Shown here: piece after piece, positions 30,961-42,942 of the stretch
Numbering within the stretch: the first letter of the stretch is position 1
How the letters are laid out: each line of letters begins with the position of its first letter
DNA from: Ornithodoros turicata
Taxonomy: Eukaryota > Arthropoda > Arachnida > Ixodida > Argasidae
DNA: 64,000 nucleotides
Reading direction: 5' to 3'
Assembly (NCBI RefSeq): GCF_037126465.1
Contig: NC_088202.1
Coordinates: 103,881,962 to 103,945,961 of the forward strand
Translations under genes and position numbers: made by a program
Notes under the pieces: model-generated
Told to the model about the DNA's origin: nothing
Databases searched by the model: none
Seen by the model: only the letters and a program-made list of their open reading frames with translations

Positions 30961-32151
30961 CTACGCACATAGGAATGTTCTGGTCAGATTTGCAGAACAG
31001 TGGTAGCCCTTCCATAATTCTTATGTGTACGGCAACACTTCGAGACAGGTCAACTCGAACAGTTGAGATCTACACAGTCTACAAATCTAAACGCGTCCGT
31101 GTCTGGCTTAGGCGATCGCATGACTCCTCTGAGGTAGGGATGGAACGATATCGATATTCTTATCGATTTTATCGATACTTTTAAAATATCGATATTTATC
31201 GATAAAAATACCGATATTACACATATATTGATATCTATATATTACACCGATATAGGTATCGGTACACGTGCTGATAAAAATATCAGTAATTCGGCAGCTT
31301 GTGCGCGCGAACAGGATGTGACAAAAGGAGCGGATCAATGAGTTTATTAACCAAACTTGTCGGCTTTTTCCCCCTCTCTCCATTTTGATTTGGTTTTGCT
31401 TTGGCGGTGAGGAAGAGTTGGGGAGACAATAAAAAAAAAAAAAAAATAGAACGCGATGCCGATATTTCCTGAAAGATATGATGCACGTTAGGGGAAACGT
31501 GTGTCTATAGCTTCTAAAAGGTTGTAGATCGTCCGGGGCTGCATTTCGTGTCGGACAACGCGTCCGAATGTGCAGAACAAGTTCACCGAGTGCGCGACGC
31601 ATGCGGCAGCCGAAACCGAGAATTTCCTGTTGCTGGCGTGACATCACTGAGGTCACAGAGTAGTGCGCCCGCATGCTTCAAACTGTTGCTTGAACGGTGA
31701 TCATATTGCAAAACACTCGTCGGAGACTGTGTATACTTAGATTATATTTGCATTCTTTTAAAGCAAACACGTAAAAGATTCGCGTCTACAAAACATGAGA
31801 ATCGATTTCCCCGTCCGTCACCTTTTCATATGCACCACTCTCAATGTGCGGACTACTAACTACCTGAGATACACCTCTGACTGCAGTTCTCAAGGCGCCT
31901 CCGAGTGTAGTTTCCTTTTCGGTGGAAGTTGACAGAGGATAAGTTGTGGTTAAAACTTCAAACGAGGGGCCGACATTGTGGTGCAAATTCACATCAAACC
32001 GTGTACTTTCACGAGGACATCATTGCCAACAGTCCTTGACAAAGCTTTGTCAAGAACTGTGCACGTGGTTCGGTTGTCTCAGTGGCGTTATCATAATCCA
32101 ATATGTGTTACGCAGTGTATACGCGAGCGGGCAAGCACAGCGTTCGCTTAC
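30961..32151 (-). other. Intron of the four-segment gene with a TATCGATA-rich repeat
   Basis: A 1,191-bp intron, GTAAGC donor (32151-32146) and GCGTAG acceptor. At 31134-31300 it holds a tract of TATCGATATT-type palindromic words beginning AGGGATGGAACGATATCG, probably one end of another hAT-like element; a matching opposite end was not found. A T-run/A-run lies at 31429-31446. Confidence 0.6.
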
Positions 32152-32533
32152 CTGTAGGAGTCATAGACGCGGTCGATGCTGTTATCGTTGCGGTGATGTC
32201 TTCTTGCACAACCACAAGGGCGCCCTCAACCATAAACATACAACGGAATATTACCGAGACAGCGAATATTACCGCAGCTATCAGTAAAAATCGACGGTCA
32301 TCCTTAGCAGCTCCGTAGAAGACGAGCACGTAACCCACCATACTGGCGACTACGATGACTATCTTGGTGGCCAATGACCAGGGTCCCAACGCTGCCAAGA
32401 ATACGTAGCCACGGTTGGGCTGAAGGCGGACAAGCGTCGTTATGGCCAGTGCCAGTTTGCACGCGTCCACTGCGGCACTGGTCACCGACAGGGCTTTGAG
32501 GTTGACCACAACATTGCGCAGGTCTAGTGCCAT
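32152..32533 (-). CDS. Unknown four-membrane-segment protein, exon 1
   Basis: First coding exon: ATG at 32533, then MALDLRNVVVNLKALSVTSA. The three hydrophobic segments are roughly residues 16-36 (SVTSAAVDACKLALAITTLV), 54-74 (ATKIVIVVASMVGYVLVFYG) and 83-110 (FLLIAAVIFAVSVIFRCMFM..). A Thr/Ser-rich loop leads to a consensus donor CAG/GTAAGC at 32152/32151. The exon is 382 nt, phase 1, and joins exon 2 to give 204 residues. The layout resembles the small four-pass membrane proteins common in arthropods, but I cannot name a family or function. Splice sites, frame and hydrophobic pattern make it a believable gene. Confidence 0.68.
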
Positions 32534-32916
32534 GACAAGGCCGTAGGACTGTCACTTCCTTCGAAGGAATATCGCGGAGGTTCCCAGACAAGTGTCATGA
32601 ATCATCAGTCTTATCCAGCCCATAAACGGCTTTACCGGAGATCTGCGTCACTGGCAGTTTGACGATCCCACAGTCTTGAGCATGACGACGCCAGATGTCT
32701 TCACAGTCGTGGTATTAGACGGAGCTTCGGATGTTTGCATTCGTGCCGTCGGTCAACACAACGCGAAGCTGACGCCGTCCACAAAACTGGAACGCGCTTC
32801 AGCCGCTGGTCGTTCAACTTTGTCGTTTTCAGTCTCTTGCTCGAGCGATGTGCCTCGAATAAATAAAGCAGCCGGCACTGATTTGACCATTCGTGGCTTT
32901 GAGCGCATTGCTTAAA

Positions 32917-33171
32917 GAGCGGCGTGGCTCAGTGGTTAGCGTGCTGGCCATGTCACGTCGAGACTGGGAGGTACCCGGGTTTGAATCCCGGTGCCCGCTG
33001 TGCTGTCTGGGGTTTTTCCTGGGTTTTCCTCAGACGCTTTCAGACATGTGTCGGCACATTTCCCTTAGAAGTCGGCCCAGGACGCATATTCCCCCAGGGC
33101 CGACAACAGTCGCCGCCCTTTCACCAACACCACCCACCGCTTGAGGAACGCTTTCAGACATCTGTTGACCA
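32917..33171 (+). repeat. tRNA-derived SINE, copy 1
   Basis: Head GGCGTGGCTCAGTGGTTAGC (A-box) and GGGTTTGAATCCCGGTGCC (B-box) show a tRNA origin. The body has CTGGGGTTTTTCCTGGGTTT, CTCAGACGCTTTCAGACATG, and a 3' region with CCGACAACAGTCGCC. It ends near CTGTTGACCAG. Protein ORFs here are not genes. Confidence 0.75.
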
Positions 33172-33435
33172 GCTCGCGTAGTGGTTAGCGTGCTGGCCAT
33201 GTCATGTCGAGACTGGGAAGTACCCAAGTTCGAATCCCGGTGCCGGCTGTGCTGTATGTGGTTTTTCCCGGGTTTTCCTCAGACGCTGTCAGACATATCT
33301 CTGCACAGTTCCCTTACAAGGAAGGACGCACATTCTCCCAGAGCCGTTGACAACGGCCAGACCTTTCACCACCATCATGACTACCACGTTGTGGAATACC
33401 GACTCGGTATTCCGGATATTCCGGACCCAGCCTAA
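33172..33435 (+). repeat. tRNA-derived SINE, copy 2, in tandem
   Basis: Same family and orientation as the preceding copy: TAGTGGTTAGCGTGCTGGCC, then GTTCGAATCCCGGTGCCGGC, then the GTTTTTCCCGGGTTTTCCTC body. The first few tRNA-head bases are missing and the 3' end differs (GGAATACCGACTCGGTATTCC, a small hairpin, at about 33392). Confidence 0.72.
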
Positions 33436-33718
33436 GGGTCGGGCTCACTGTTCGGTCCGCCTTGTGACGGGTATCTTGCTCACATCACGTATTAGATGTG
33501 AGAGTAGCAAGGTTGTCATCAGATGGAGAGAGGTTCTTCATAAAATAGAGTATAGATATATGGAATTCAAGTGTGGCAAGATGGAGCTGCATTGCCCGCT
33601 GTGTTTCTATTTGTGTCATGTGGTGGAGGAGCCGCAAACAAGGCCTTGCTTATGAAACCGTATGCAGCTGATTATGTATTTCCGGGAGTCGCCCTAAACG
33701 GTAACATTGCATCTCACA

Positions 33719-33925
33719 ATGGATCTTTTTCACAACGGCCTATGCGCATGGCCTTGAGGCGCCGGACAGGGTTATCTCGGTCTTCACTAGATGGCGCAGT
33801 ATGGGACGACAGAAGTGGGGACCAGTGGGGAGACAGCACGAACGGCGCGGGCTCCTCGGTCCCACTCCGGACCGGTTTCGGTCCATTGTGCTACCCACGT
33901 GGATTTGTTTTTTTTTGGCGCCCGC
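33719..33925 (+). repeat. Dispersed 200-bp repeat, copy 1
   Basis: Shares with 36967-37175, in the same orientation, the words CTTTTTCACAACG, CGCATG.CCTTGA.GCGCCG, ACTAGATGGCGC, CAGTGGGGAGAC and GGTCCCACTCC. No end structure was resolved. Frames open across it are a property of the repeat. Confidence 0.65.
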
Positions 33926-34185
33926 CGAGCGTGGTTCGCTGGGGAGCCGCTAGGATGTGACGCGTATGTGAAAAAGATCCATTACTCACTTGTTTCTTCA
34001 CGAGCACATAGTTAAGGAAACAGTTATGTAAGAACGCGCGTCTAGTACCATTACGACTAATAATTTATTAAAATTTTTTGATAGGAGAAATAGGATAGCA
34101 TATAATGTCACCCTTACGAAAGCAGTCTGGGCGTTCGTGATATGGTACTGATTTTCCCATTAAATACGAAACGTGACCAGGTACT

Positions 34186-34210
34186 ATTTATTTATTTATT
34201 TATTTATTTC
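34186..34210. repeat. (TTTA)n microsatellite
   Basis: About six copies of TTTA next to the element that starts at 34259. Confidence 0.8.
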
Positions 34211-34258
34211 CATACACCTCAAGGGCCCAGAGGGCATTACAGGTACTAAAGCACTTAA

Positions 34259-34802
34259 AGGGAGACTCCCCTTCCAAAACGTGTTGAGATAACAGTGTGT
34301 CAATCTGTACCGTATGGTATTTCAGTGGATACAATTTATCATCCCCAAGTGGCACAGATAATTAGAAAAAGTAGAAATCCCATGAGTGATTAGGCGCTCC
34401 TCCACGGAAAAGCAGTCCAGCAACACTGGGTTTCACCTCACCGGTATTCCTCGTGTACGGCTTTCTGTAGGTTTTGCCTTTACCGCTGGCGAATATTTTA
34501 GAGCAAAATTGAGGAAGCAGATGACTGGTGATCCATGTAACACGAAGAAGTTACAAAGCGCGTTCCCGAAAAACAGCCGCTGGCTCGCACGAGTCGACAC
34601 TACCGGTGACGTCACGGGCGGTACAGGATGTAGGAGAAGGAACCTTCAGAAGTTTCGGTTTCGTTTTGAGCTAACCAGCTCTTTTGGCAACTAACGAGTT
34701 CCCGACTGCCAAACCAACGTTATTTCTCATTTCGGAAGAATGTATCGAACTTATTTACACAGCCATTATAATAATTTCGGATTGTCCCGGACTCTCACTG
34801 TC
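34259..34802. mobile_element. TTAA-flanked element, AGGGAGACTCC family, copy 1
   Basis: TTAA (34255-34258) precedes AGGGAGACTCC. Sequence is alignable throughout with 54221-54763 in the same orientation (shared: TGAGTGATT, CAACACTGGG, CGGCTTTCTGTAGG/CGACTTTCTGTAGG, AACTTATTTACACAG). The right end has decayed (GGACTCTCACTGTCAT where the other copy has GGAGTTTCCCTTTAA). Non-coding. Confidence 0.75.
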
Positions 34803-35789
34803 ATGTGGGCAAGAATTGCGCTTGTCCCACCCTACAATTTGCAGTACAAACATACGCCATTCACTTAAAGAAAAAGAGACTCCGTTCTGTGCATATTGAA
34901 AACAGTACCGAGTGAACGTAGGCTATAAAATGGGACGAAGTAAATATAGGAGAGGGAAGAAAGGAGTGAAAGAGTGTTCCATCACCTGCACCACATCTTC
35001 CTCCTCTCTTTCAAATTAAGATCCATTGTAATTTGATATTCTCCGGCTTATGGGTGACGATGGGCTCGATATTGTTTCAAACTCTGGGGCTCAAACAACA
35101 GATGGCAGACAGAGTTCTTCCCGCAACGCCGACATGAAATTCTGCCCTGGGTTATCGATTGCTCCCTAATATACGTGTTTCACTTTCGTTCTTTGTGTGC
35201 CAGGATGTCAGTCGCGAAAGGCAAGCACTCTTCACGTGAAATTCCGTGAATTACTTAATTACGTCCTTGGCTGCAGCGTTAAAAGCTTGGATTTGTTTGC
35301 TCAGGGTCCTTTCAACATTAACGAGAACCTGGGCAAAGATATGTGCAAACAACACACGCGCCGTGTCGTACTTGAGAGCAGGCCATTTATGGTTGGTTTT
35401 GAGCACACAAACGGCGCGGCTTATCATGTTTGCAAGCAATTTGTTAGCCGCCCACTAACCTAAACATACAAAAATAATTTATTTTGGCATGTTGAGACGC
35501 AGTTGTGACTATAGTTGCAGCACAGGAGATCGTGGTATTCTTACTATTGCTCAGTATAATAAACATTAGCTGCATCTTTTTGACATTCTGCCATATCGCT
35601 GGTCAGTGCCGGCGACTACGCCCCCCCCCCCCCCTTCCCCCTGGCGAGGTCGCATGAAGGTGCTCCACAGCGACAGAGAAAGAAAATAAAAAATACAAGG
35701 GCAGGCGCAAATTTCCCAGTTGTCTCCCGTAAGGTGAACAGTAGACGCCGACCCTGACCCCGGTTTATAGCGCCGCGTTTATTCGATGG
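34803..35789. other. Intergenic, nothing recognised
   Basis: No gene. A C-run of about 16 lies at 35621-35636. ORFs at 35197-35463 in several frames have no motif. Confidence 0.4.
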
Positions 35790-35797
35790 CCTCTGGC

Positions 35798-36579
35798 CAT
35801 AGGCGGGGAAGTTGCCTTTATTTTGTAGTGCACTACCGTTACTCGCTACTTTTTCAAAAAAGTAACGCGTTACGTTATTCGTTACTGTTGCAGTAGTAGG
35901 TAACGCGTTAACGCCGATACTTCTCAGAAGTAATGCCGTTACTTTTGCATTACTTCACCAGTTGTCCTTATAATATGTACCATTTTCAGTTGAATCACAT
36001 AAGTGCATCCCGCAAATCAATACAAGCAATGTTGGGCACAAACAAGGGTCACGCATGAACACAACTTACATGTACGATTTATTGCAACGAAGAAGTAGTT
36101 GATGTTCAAAATTTTCATCTGTGAGCTTCGCCCTTTTGGCTGAGAGGACGCTTAATGACCAGTGAGTGATCCTTGTCAAGATTGATAGAGACGGTGACCT
36201 TTTACCTCGCACAGTACAAATCCAAACAGTCGATCCCTTGGTACTTTGTTACTTGCTCAGTGGGTAGGGGCTATTTTTCTGTCGCTTTGGCTCCATTCGT
36301 CCGAAAAATAGAAGTGTTAAACAAAGAACCACGCATCTGAACCACGGTAGGTCAATAATCTTCTTTTGCGTTATTCGTGGGTCAAGTTTAGACAGCGAAG
36401 CAATGTTCCCGAATACGCAGTAACGCATAACGCCGTTATGCGTTAGTTAGTAAAAATGTAATGACGTTACGTTACTCATTACGTTTCTCCCAAGTGTAAT
36501 GCGTTACCATATTTCACTACTCGAATGTAACGCGTTACCGGTAACGCACTACTTTGTAACGCGTTACTCCCCACCTATG
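35798..36579. mobile_element. hAT-like element with GTAACGCGTTAC-type subterminal repeats
   Basis: Perfect 8-bp target duplication CCTCTGGC at 35790-35797 and 36580-36587. The ends CATAGGCGGGGAAG and, inverted, CATAGGTGGGGAGTAACGCG match. Subterminal DNA on both sides is a mesh of GTAACGCGTTAC, AACGCGTTAACG and CGTTACTC words. The centre (about 35960-36410) is non-coding. Size 782 bp. Confidence 0.88.
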
Positions 36580-36966
36580 CCTCTGGCATGGTGCCGACGA
36601 CGGCGGAGCAAACGCCAACTTGAGTGTCTACGAAGTGTCGAGGAACGCGCCCCTTGGCCTGCTTCCACAAACGCGGAGAAGATTCCTCAGCCATGTTCTC
36701 TTGCTTCGGTGGTGCTTCGAGCACGCGACCCTGCTCCTCAACCCTGCTCGTGAAAGCACTGAGGACGCCGCTAAGGAATTTCCTCTACGTTCGTGCTGGC
36801 GGGCTCTGATCTTCTGGCGTACTCCTCATCTTGTTCTCCAAGCAAGTCAGCAAAGAGGCTTTCGTGCAAAAGTGAGATGACAGGATGGGACACAGTCCTC
36901 GTTGAGAGCCTTGATTTTTTTTTTTTTTAAGTTCTGAAAAGAGCACATTCGTTGAATTATCCATTG

Positions 36967-37175
36967 CGGAATGGACCTTTTTCACAACGACTTATGCGCA
37001 TGACCTTGAAGCGCCGGAGAGGGTTATCTCCGTCTACACTAGATGGCGCGGTGTGGGGGTATGGGGACGACATAAATGGGGTCCAGTGGGGAGACCGCAC
37101 GAAGGGCGCGAGCTCGTCGGTCCCACTCCAGTCCGGTTTTGGTCCTTTGTGCTACTCACGTGGATATGTTTTGGC
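36967..37175 (+). repeat. Dispersed 200-bp repeat, copy 2
   Basis: Direct-orientation partner of 33719-33925, from CGGAATGGACCTTTTTCACA to GTGCTACTCACGTGGATATG. Several frames stay open across both copies. Confidence 0.65.
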
Positions 37176-40100
37176 CCGTTGTGACGTCCCTCGTTTCCGG
37201 TGCCCAAGGGGACGGAGCACAAAATTCAAGAATGTAGCGCTATATGTGGGAACGGGTCCTAAGGGCCTGTCGGTCTTGGGCACAAAGCGGTGAAACAAAG
37301 GTAATTGGACTAGCAAAGTAGCGCAAAGCGGTTGATCTGGCCAACAGATCAGCACCTATACTCCAATCATCTTCATTGCTCCAAACTCCAAAGCACGCGG
37401 TCCTGTGACGTGGAATGAGCGCTGCCCTCCCTGCGCTCCCGATCCACGCGCTTTCGGTTTCGACTCGTTTGATAGCAAAATTCGGCGATGAATATTTCGA
37501 CGTACGTGCTGGTTTCGGGTTTTTTTTAAGTAAAAGTACTTTTAACGAGGGTTGCCTGCCATTCTGCCATCTTTTCCACGAAACGCCATAATTAAAGGGT
37601 TAATTAATGAATTTTATCTAACTATATAGTCATCTACTAGTCGTCATCACATGTTTAGGAAGTTTTCCGTTATGCACTCATTCGGTTCGTTCGGAACATT
37701 TTAACCACACGTAGATTTTTTTCCCAGCATTTCAAACATATTTTAATTTAGGTTTTGATGTATGGTACGTACGTATGCACAAGTTCTGTTTAGCGCATCG
37801 ACGAAGGAACGACTCCTTCCGAAAGCTTGTTTTTTAGTAAAATAAATCATTTGAATGTTTCAGTCTCTTTAAATACTCATCTTATTCGATGGACAAAGTA
37901 GGATGTGGCATTGGTGTACACGCGAAAAACGCGTGACTTCCTCGAGTTCGAAGCATCATTTCCTTAAAGATGATGTCCGCGAGGAATCGGAAATTCTAAA
38001 GTTAATGTGCTATCCACTTGGAGATGCCTTCCAAGAAGAAAACGCCAACAAAGTTTCCAAAATTCGTTCGTGTTTTTTTTTTTTTTTCATAAAACATCGA
38101 ATTCGAAGCCAACTGTTGGCTTCCGGTTGAAACGGCCCTTCCTGCATCGCCTCTTCCGGTGACGTCCCTGTCATTACCGGCGAGATTCCCAATCGCTCAG
38201 CTGACGGCGTCGCCAGGCTGGTTGCAATCCGATACTTCCGAAAACATGAACGCAGATGCTTCTAGCGACTGTTCGGCAGCAGATTGCGAGTTGGAAGACC
38301 GCATTTTGTGACGAACAGCCGGCCTTCATAACCGACTCCGTTCACGTCGGTCCGCACACTGTTGCCTGAATTCAGCCGGGTGCGCGCAGCCGGCTGCAAA
38401 ATCCGATTGAATTCATTTGCTAATGTTTGCGACTGTTTCTAAACTAAACATTCGGGTTACATGTATTTCAGACACCCACTATTCCGACAAATCCGTTTTT
38501 TTGTCCGGGTAGCACCTGAGTTTCTGAAGGGAATGTTTGCCTTTTTGACGACAGTATTCGTATAATGTTACCCCTCTGTTCATAGCCTTATATCGTAGCT
38601 TATGCGGTGCCTTTCTTCAACCCAGTGTGCTTCAGGTGCTCATGATGGAGGAAGAGGAAAGGGCTTTGTCGTTCCTTTGTCCTTCAAAGGCTGTTTCGCC
38701 GCTGATCCTATTTGTCTGGCGGAAGATCACTGGCGGTCTATGTAGGCGCCAGTGTCTCAAAAGAACAATCGATATCGACTATGGGAGTCGGTGAAGTCCC
38801 CAGAAACTGCACGAACGTAGTAGAAAGTTGGTTCAATGGGATTCATAAATTTCTGCTTCAGTGTGCTCTCTTTAAACTCGGAGTATGGGCCGAGCTTTCT
38901 ATAGTCGCATGCTTCAGTCTTCGAAGTTTTGTCAGGAATACTCAATATCTGCATGCTGTGCTGCTTTTATGTCTGGAATTCGGGGTGAAATCGAGACCTA
39001 TTGGTGCATTCGGGGGTTATCTGGTTATTATCTCTTTTTCTGTCCCGCAAGCGGCCCGCATTTAAAGGTGCATATATTAGTCAAACATGCATTACTCGCG
39101 AATTATAGCCAAGCACTGCATGCTGCAACATTAAATGTGCTCGCCTCACATAGTTTATATTTGCACTCGACGAATATTAACATCAGACGTCCGGGTATCG
39201 ACTGATACTAAATACGTGATAAGTGACACAACATGGTACGTGACTGGAATTGGGGGAGAAATCGGGTTTAATCCGAAAAAGTCACATCCTACAGTCACAC
39301 GTAAACATTATCCTCATGTCAGGCATCGGACGTTCCCTGCCGTTGTAAAATAATTCTGGGCATGCAAGCGCACACCTTTGGCGCATAGCGGCATCACGAA
39401 GAAAGGAATCTGCTGGTCATGCATAGTAATCTCACACGCGCATGAGATATTCCACTCATTTCACTTTTCCAGATGTTCATTATTAACACCACCAACTAAT
39501 TGTCTTCTGTAAACGTTCGACAGTCAACCTAACGTCAAGCATAACCAGTCATCAAGTTAAACATTCAACTGTAAACGCTTTGTGTTGCCGGCTCCACATT
39601 CGTGGAACCACAATCTTCATATATATATATATATTTTTTTTTCTTTTAAAATCTAATTAATTCATATTTAAAGACAAGCGCTGTGCCCTGTCAGCTTCTT
39701 CCTCGATCCTTGTTCTGTTTGCGTTTTTGTTTAGATATGAAATAGCGATAGACGCTTTCGAGCGAAAGCGTCACAATGACTGGGTTGCGCCGTGAAAACG
39801 CGTTGCTATCCCTGCATTGCTCGGGCTTATAACGACGCGAGAGCCGTCGTAAAGGCAGGGAGCCACGTAATTACCTCACAACTTACAAGGTTGTAACCTT
39901 GATGTGCACCCGGAGTGATCGCCTTTTATGTTTGTCTGAAGCAGAGCAATAAAAGTACCACTGGAGGTGGCCGTGTTTGGCGTTTTAGCGTCCTATATAA
40001 ATTGCTTCCATTTCGGTGTAAGCGTTTAAGGTGTGGCCTATTGCGGTTTACGGACTGCTTGCTTTGGAGCCAGAACATAGAACACTTAGACATTTGTAGT

Positions 40101-42269
40101 TAGCAGTTTGTAGATAACACTTTGTAGCTTTTATGATAATTAGCTTTCAAGGGGTACACAGAAAGCCTGCACGCGGAAACTGTGGTCGGGATATATCTCC
40201 GTCCACTTGTTGCACGCATTTTGCCTGATAGTTTTGGGGCGCGGACAATTGCTCACCTCATTACAAAATACCGTGGAGCCCACCGTGAGATTTTCATTTC
40301 CTCGTGAGGGCCCCATGCAGTTTCTGCTCCTTTGGAACTTACACTGCCATCGAATCCAGTCATTTTTAGCTACCTTTTGTATTCATATCCGATAGTTTTT
40401 TTCTGATATCGTTTATTTATATGAAGACTACTTTTATTAAATTCAAGTAAGAACTATGCGTATTAGCCTAATCGTCTTGCAAGAGAACGATATGCTGCCG
40501 TTATGACATTTGTGTGTAATACTGTTCCTATCCCTGTGTACCGTGTCCCTGTCCCCTCCTTTCCATCTAAACCAAATTATTGTGTTCCTGTAGCAGTAGG
40601 GAGTCATACCGTGATCAGGAAGCACTCTACGCATTTTTTTTCTTCTTCTATCACATCACAAGCACTCTACGAAAACGATACGGTAAAGGTAGCTGTCAAA
40701 TGAAAGAAGCGTGATGCCGTCCACTTCAAAGGAAGCATGCGATTGGCTTGCCATGATTCCCATCTCTCTCACATAACAACCTACATGTAACTGGGTATGG
40801 TGTCGCAACAGCTCGTGTCATCACCATCGCATATCTGTTACTGTTGTTGTTGTATGGTTGAACTGCAAGCGTGAGTTGCTTAAAGGAGCAATTAAGTGAC
40901 ATCTGACGTCGCTCGAAATCCTGCTTCATCTGTCAAGCTGTCCACCAGGAGTCACCATGCAAAATATTTTCGCTCTGCGGTGCCTTATAGCTGTGCAATC
41001 GAATTTACAAAAAACAGTCAAAGAAAGCAGCCGCAGATGGCAGACACGATTCTCGCGTGACGTATTGAAACTGTGCCGCTGTACGTCACTGGTCACGTGA
41101 GTGGACTAGCATACGTCACGACGCTCTTTTCACGAGGAGAACAGTTTTTCAAAAGTGAGCGGAACAGAGCCCGCGCGCTCGATCTGTGGGTCACCTACGT
41201 GCATCGTTCTTTCGCAGGAACTCATTTTATTCGTTGGAGAAAAGTCTGCACCGAAAAACGAAAAAAAAAAAAAATGTGTGTTCCTGTTCTGTTCCACCCC
41301 CCAACGTAATGCCTTTTGGCGAGCCGAATCATTTCAGTTTCCTCGGTCTTGTACACAGGCTATGTCGAGTTCCTCGCAAATTGGACAAAATGCAATCTCT
41401 GCCTATGGGCGGTAGCGGAGGAGACGGAGCATATCCTGCTGCGTTAGCCACGCTGACAGTGGTCCTGTTCTTACGTCGTTCGGAAATGGTTTGTGATGCA
41501 GACGAGTGGAGCAGCAGGTTTAGGGAATACGCGTTCTCGTATACTTTCTCACATACGGAATAGACGACCACACGTGACACTTGTGTGCGTGTCAAAATGA
41601 CATGACAGATTAAGTGGCACGGTTTTGGCTTCGTTAGGATCAGCGTACCGCAGCACCATTTGTGATGTAATGAATGTGGGTTGTTGTGTGTGGAAGTAAC
41701 AGGTCTTGTCAGCAGGGTCCAGTCTCTCCTCTGGTTTTCTTGGTCATTCATTCGTCCGTCCATTGAGGTTCTTAATCGTCCATTTGCGCTTCTGTCTGGA
41801 GGGAATTTATTTTTGGGCGCCTACTTTATCCAAACAGTCATTCGTCAGAATGAATTACGGATCCTCGTAACGGCATTGCTCCCTCGAGGAGAGAGACTCC
41901 CACCTCTCGCGGTTCCTCTCGTACCACTCATATCAACGTAGAGTGAAGGATGGTGGTCTTCGGCCCCGGCGGACTGGAACGGACTTAGTTCCAGGTCGTT
42001 GGCCTTTCGAGACGACGTGCTGGAAGCACTCTCTACCTTTATCTTTCTCGAAGAGCCTTTTTCAGAATAAAGCTGCGAGGAGGAAAAAGTTCACGGATCA
42101 TTGGCATCTATAGGCGAATGATTCGTTACTTTTGCTGTGGTTCACGTTGGTAGTCCCTGTTTCAAGAACGTATAAGTACGCGAAGTGCAGTTTGAGCAAA
42201 ATCGTCTGAGTTACCGTGGGCTGGCTGCATGAATAATGAGGTTGACGACCAAGTGACCGATGCTGTGAC
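37176..42269. other. Long intergenic stretch, no gene recognised
   Basis: Five kilobases with only short ORFs lacking known motifs. Items seen: a GAAGGA/TCCTTC hairpin before CGAAA at 37803-37824, a T-run at 38071-38087, a (TA)n tract at 39619-39634, and a possible decayed LINE C-terminus near 41285-41450. Confidence 0.4.
41285..41450 (+). pseudogene. Possible decayed LINE C-terminal segment
   Basis: Broken frames give LVHRLCRVPRKLDKMQSLPM and, in another frame, AVAEETEHILL. This resembles the end of some LINE ORF2 proteins, where a Cys/His segment precedes EET.EH.L. Weak and frame-shifted; treat as a hint only. Confidence 0.25.
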
Positions 42270-42450
42270 TCCAGTGGTTTTGGGGTTCGGTTCAAGTTCC
42301 CGTTCAAGGTTATCGGTTCGGGTTCGGGTTCAGCGCAAGCAAAATAACGGTTTGAACCGATATTAATCGGTTCGAACCGATTTACGTCTGCTACCAAGTT
42401 AGAGGTAACCCGTTACTGTGACTAAGTTCCTTTTGTTAGTAACTTGTACT
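42270..42450. repeat. GGTTCGAACC-type tract and a hAT-like fragment
   Basis: At 42280-42385 the DNA is built from GGTTCGGTTC, GGTTCGAACCG and AATCGGTTCGAACCG words. It is followed at 42399-42450 by AGTTAGAGGTAACCCGTTAC.., a short piece of the family at 16312-17356. A related GGTTCGG/CGGTTAC tract lies at 46400-46555. Confidence 0.5.
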
Positions 42451-42942
42451 AGGGTTCCGGGTTGTCGGATTATCCCAAAAAATCCGAAAAACATACACTG
42501 GTAACATTTTATGCAATTCGGATTAGTCCGAAAACTCCGCTTGGCAGAGGTTTTTTCTGATAACCGTGTTATTGTTCTTGGCCTGCTTTTGTGTCCTGGG
42601 TTTCTCCTGACCACGGATACCGGCCCCGCCGCAACATGATAATGGTTTCCGCGACCTAGCGTTTTCGTCGGCGGTCATCGCAACCACTTAAAGATTCACA
42701 GCCTGGGTTTTTCTCCAGTCTGTTTCCTTGTCCTACCCGTAACTTAAGCACTAAAATAAGCATCGAACCGAGGTCACACGGAGTGATCTTTTTGGAAGGG
42801 CAACTAGTTGCAGTGCTGACGAGAAGATGGGACGCACACGAAAGCTGCCCTGCGACTACGTCAAGGAGTACTCTGATTTCGAGGAGTTCATATCGTCCGG
42901 CGATCTCGATGCAGAGGTTGTCGTATCTAAGCACTGCTATAG

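Noticed and set aside
32893..33435. ORFs across the tandem SINEs as protein genes
   Set aside because: The frames follow the SINE repeat structure, and similar frames appear in both copies.
39619..39645. (TA)n tract as a TATA promoter
   Set aside because: It is a simple microsatellite with no coding region downstream.
41329..41763. 144-codon minus-strand ORF
   Set aside because: No motif; the opposite strand has a better, though weak, LINE-like reading.
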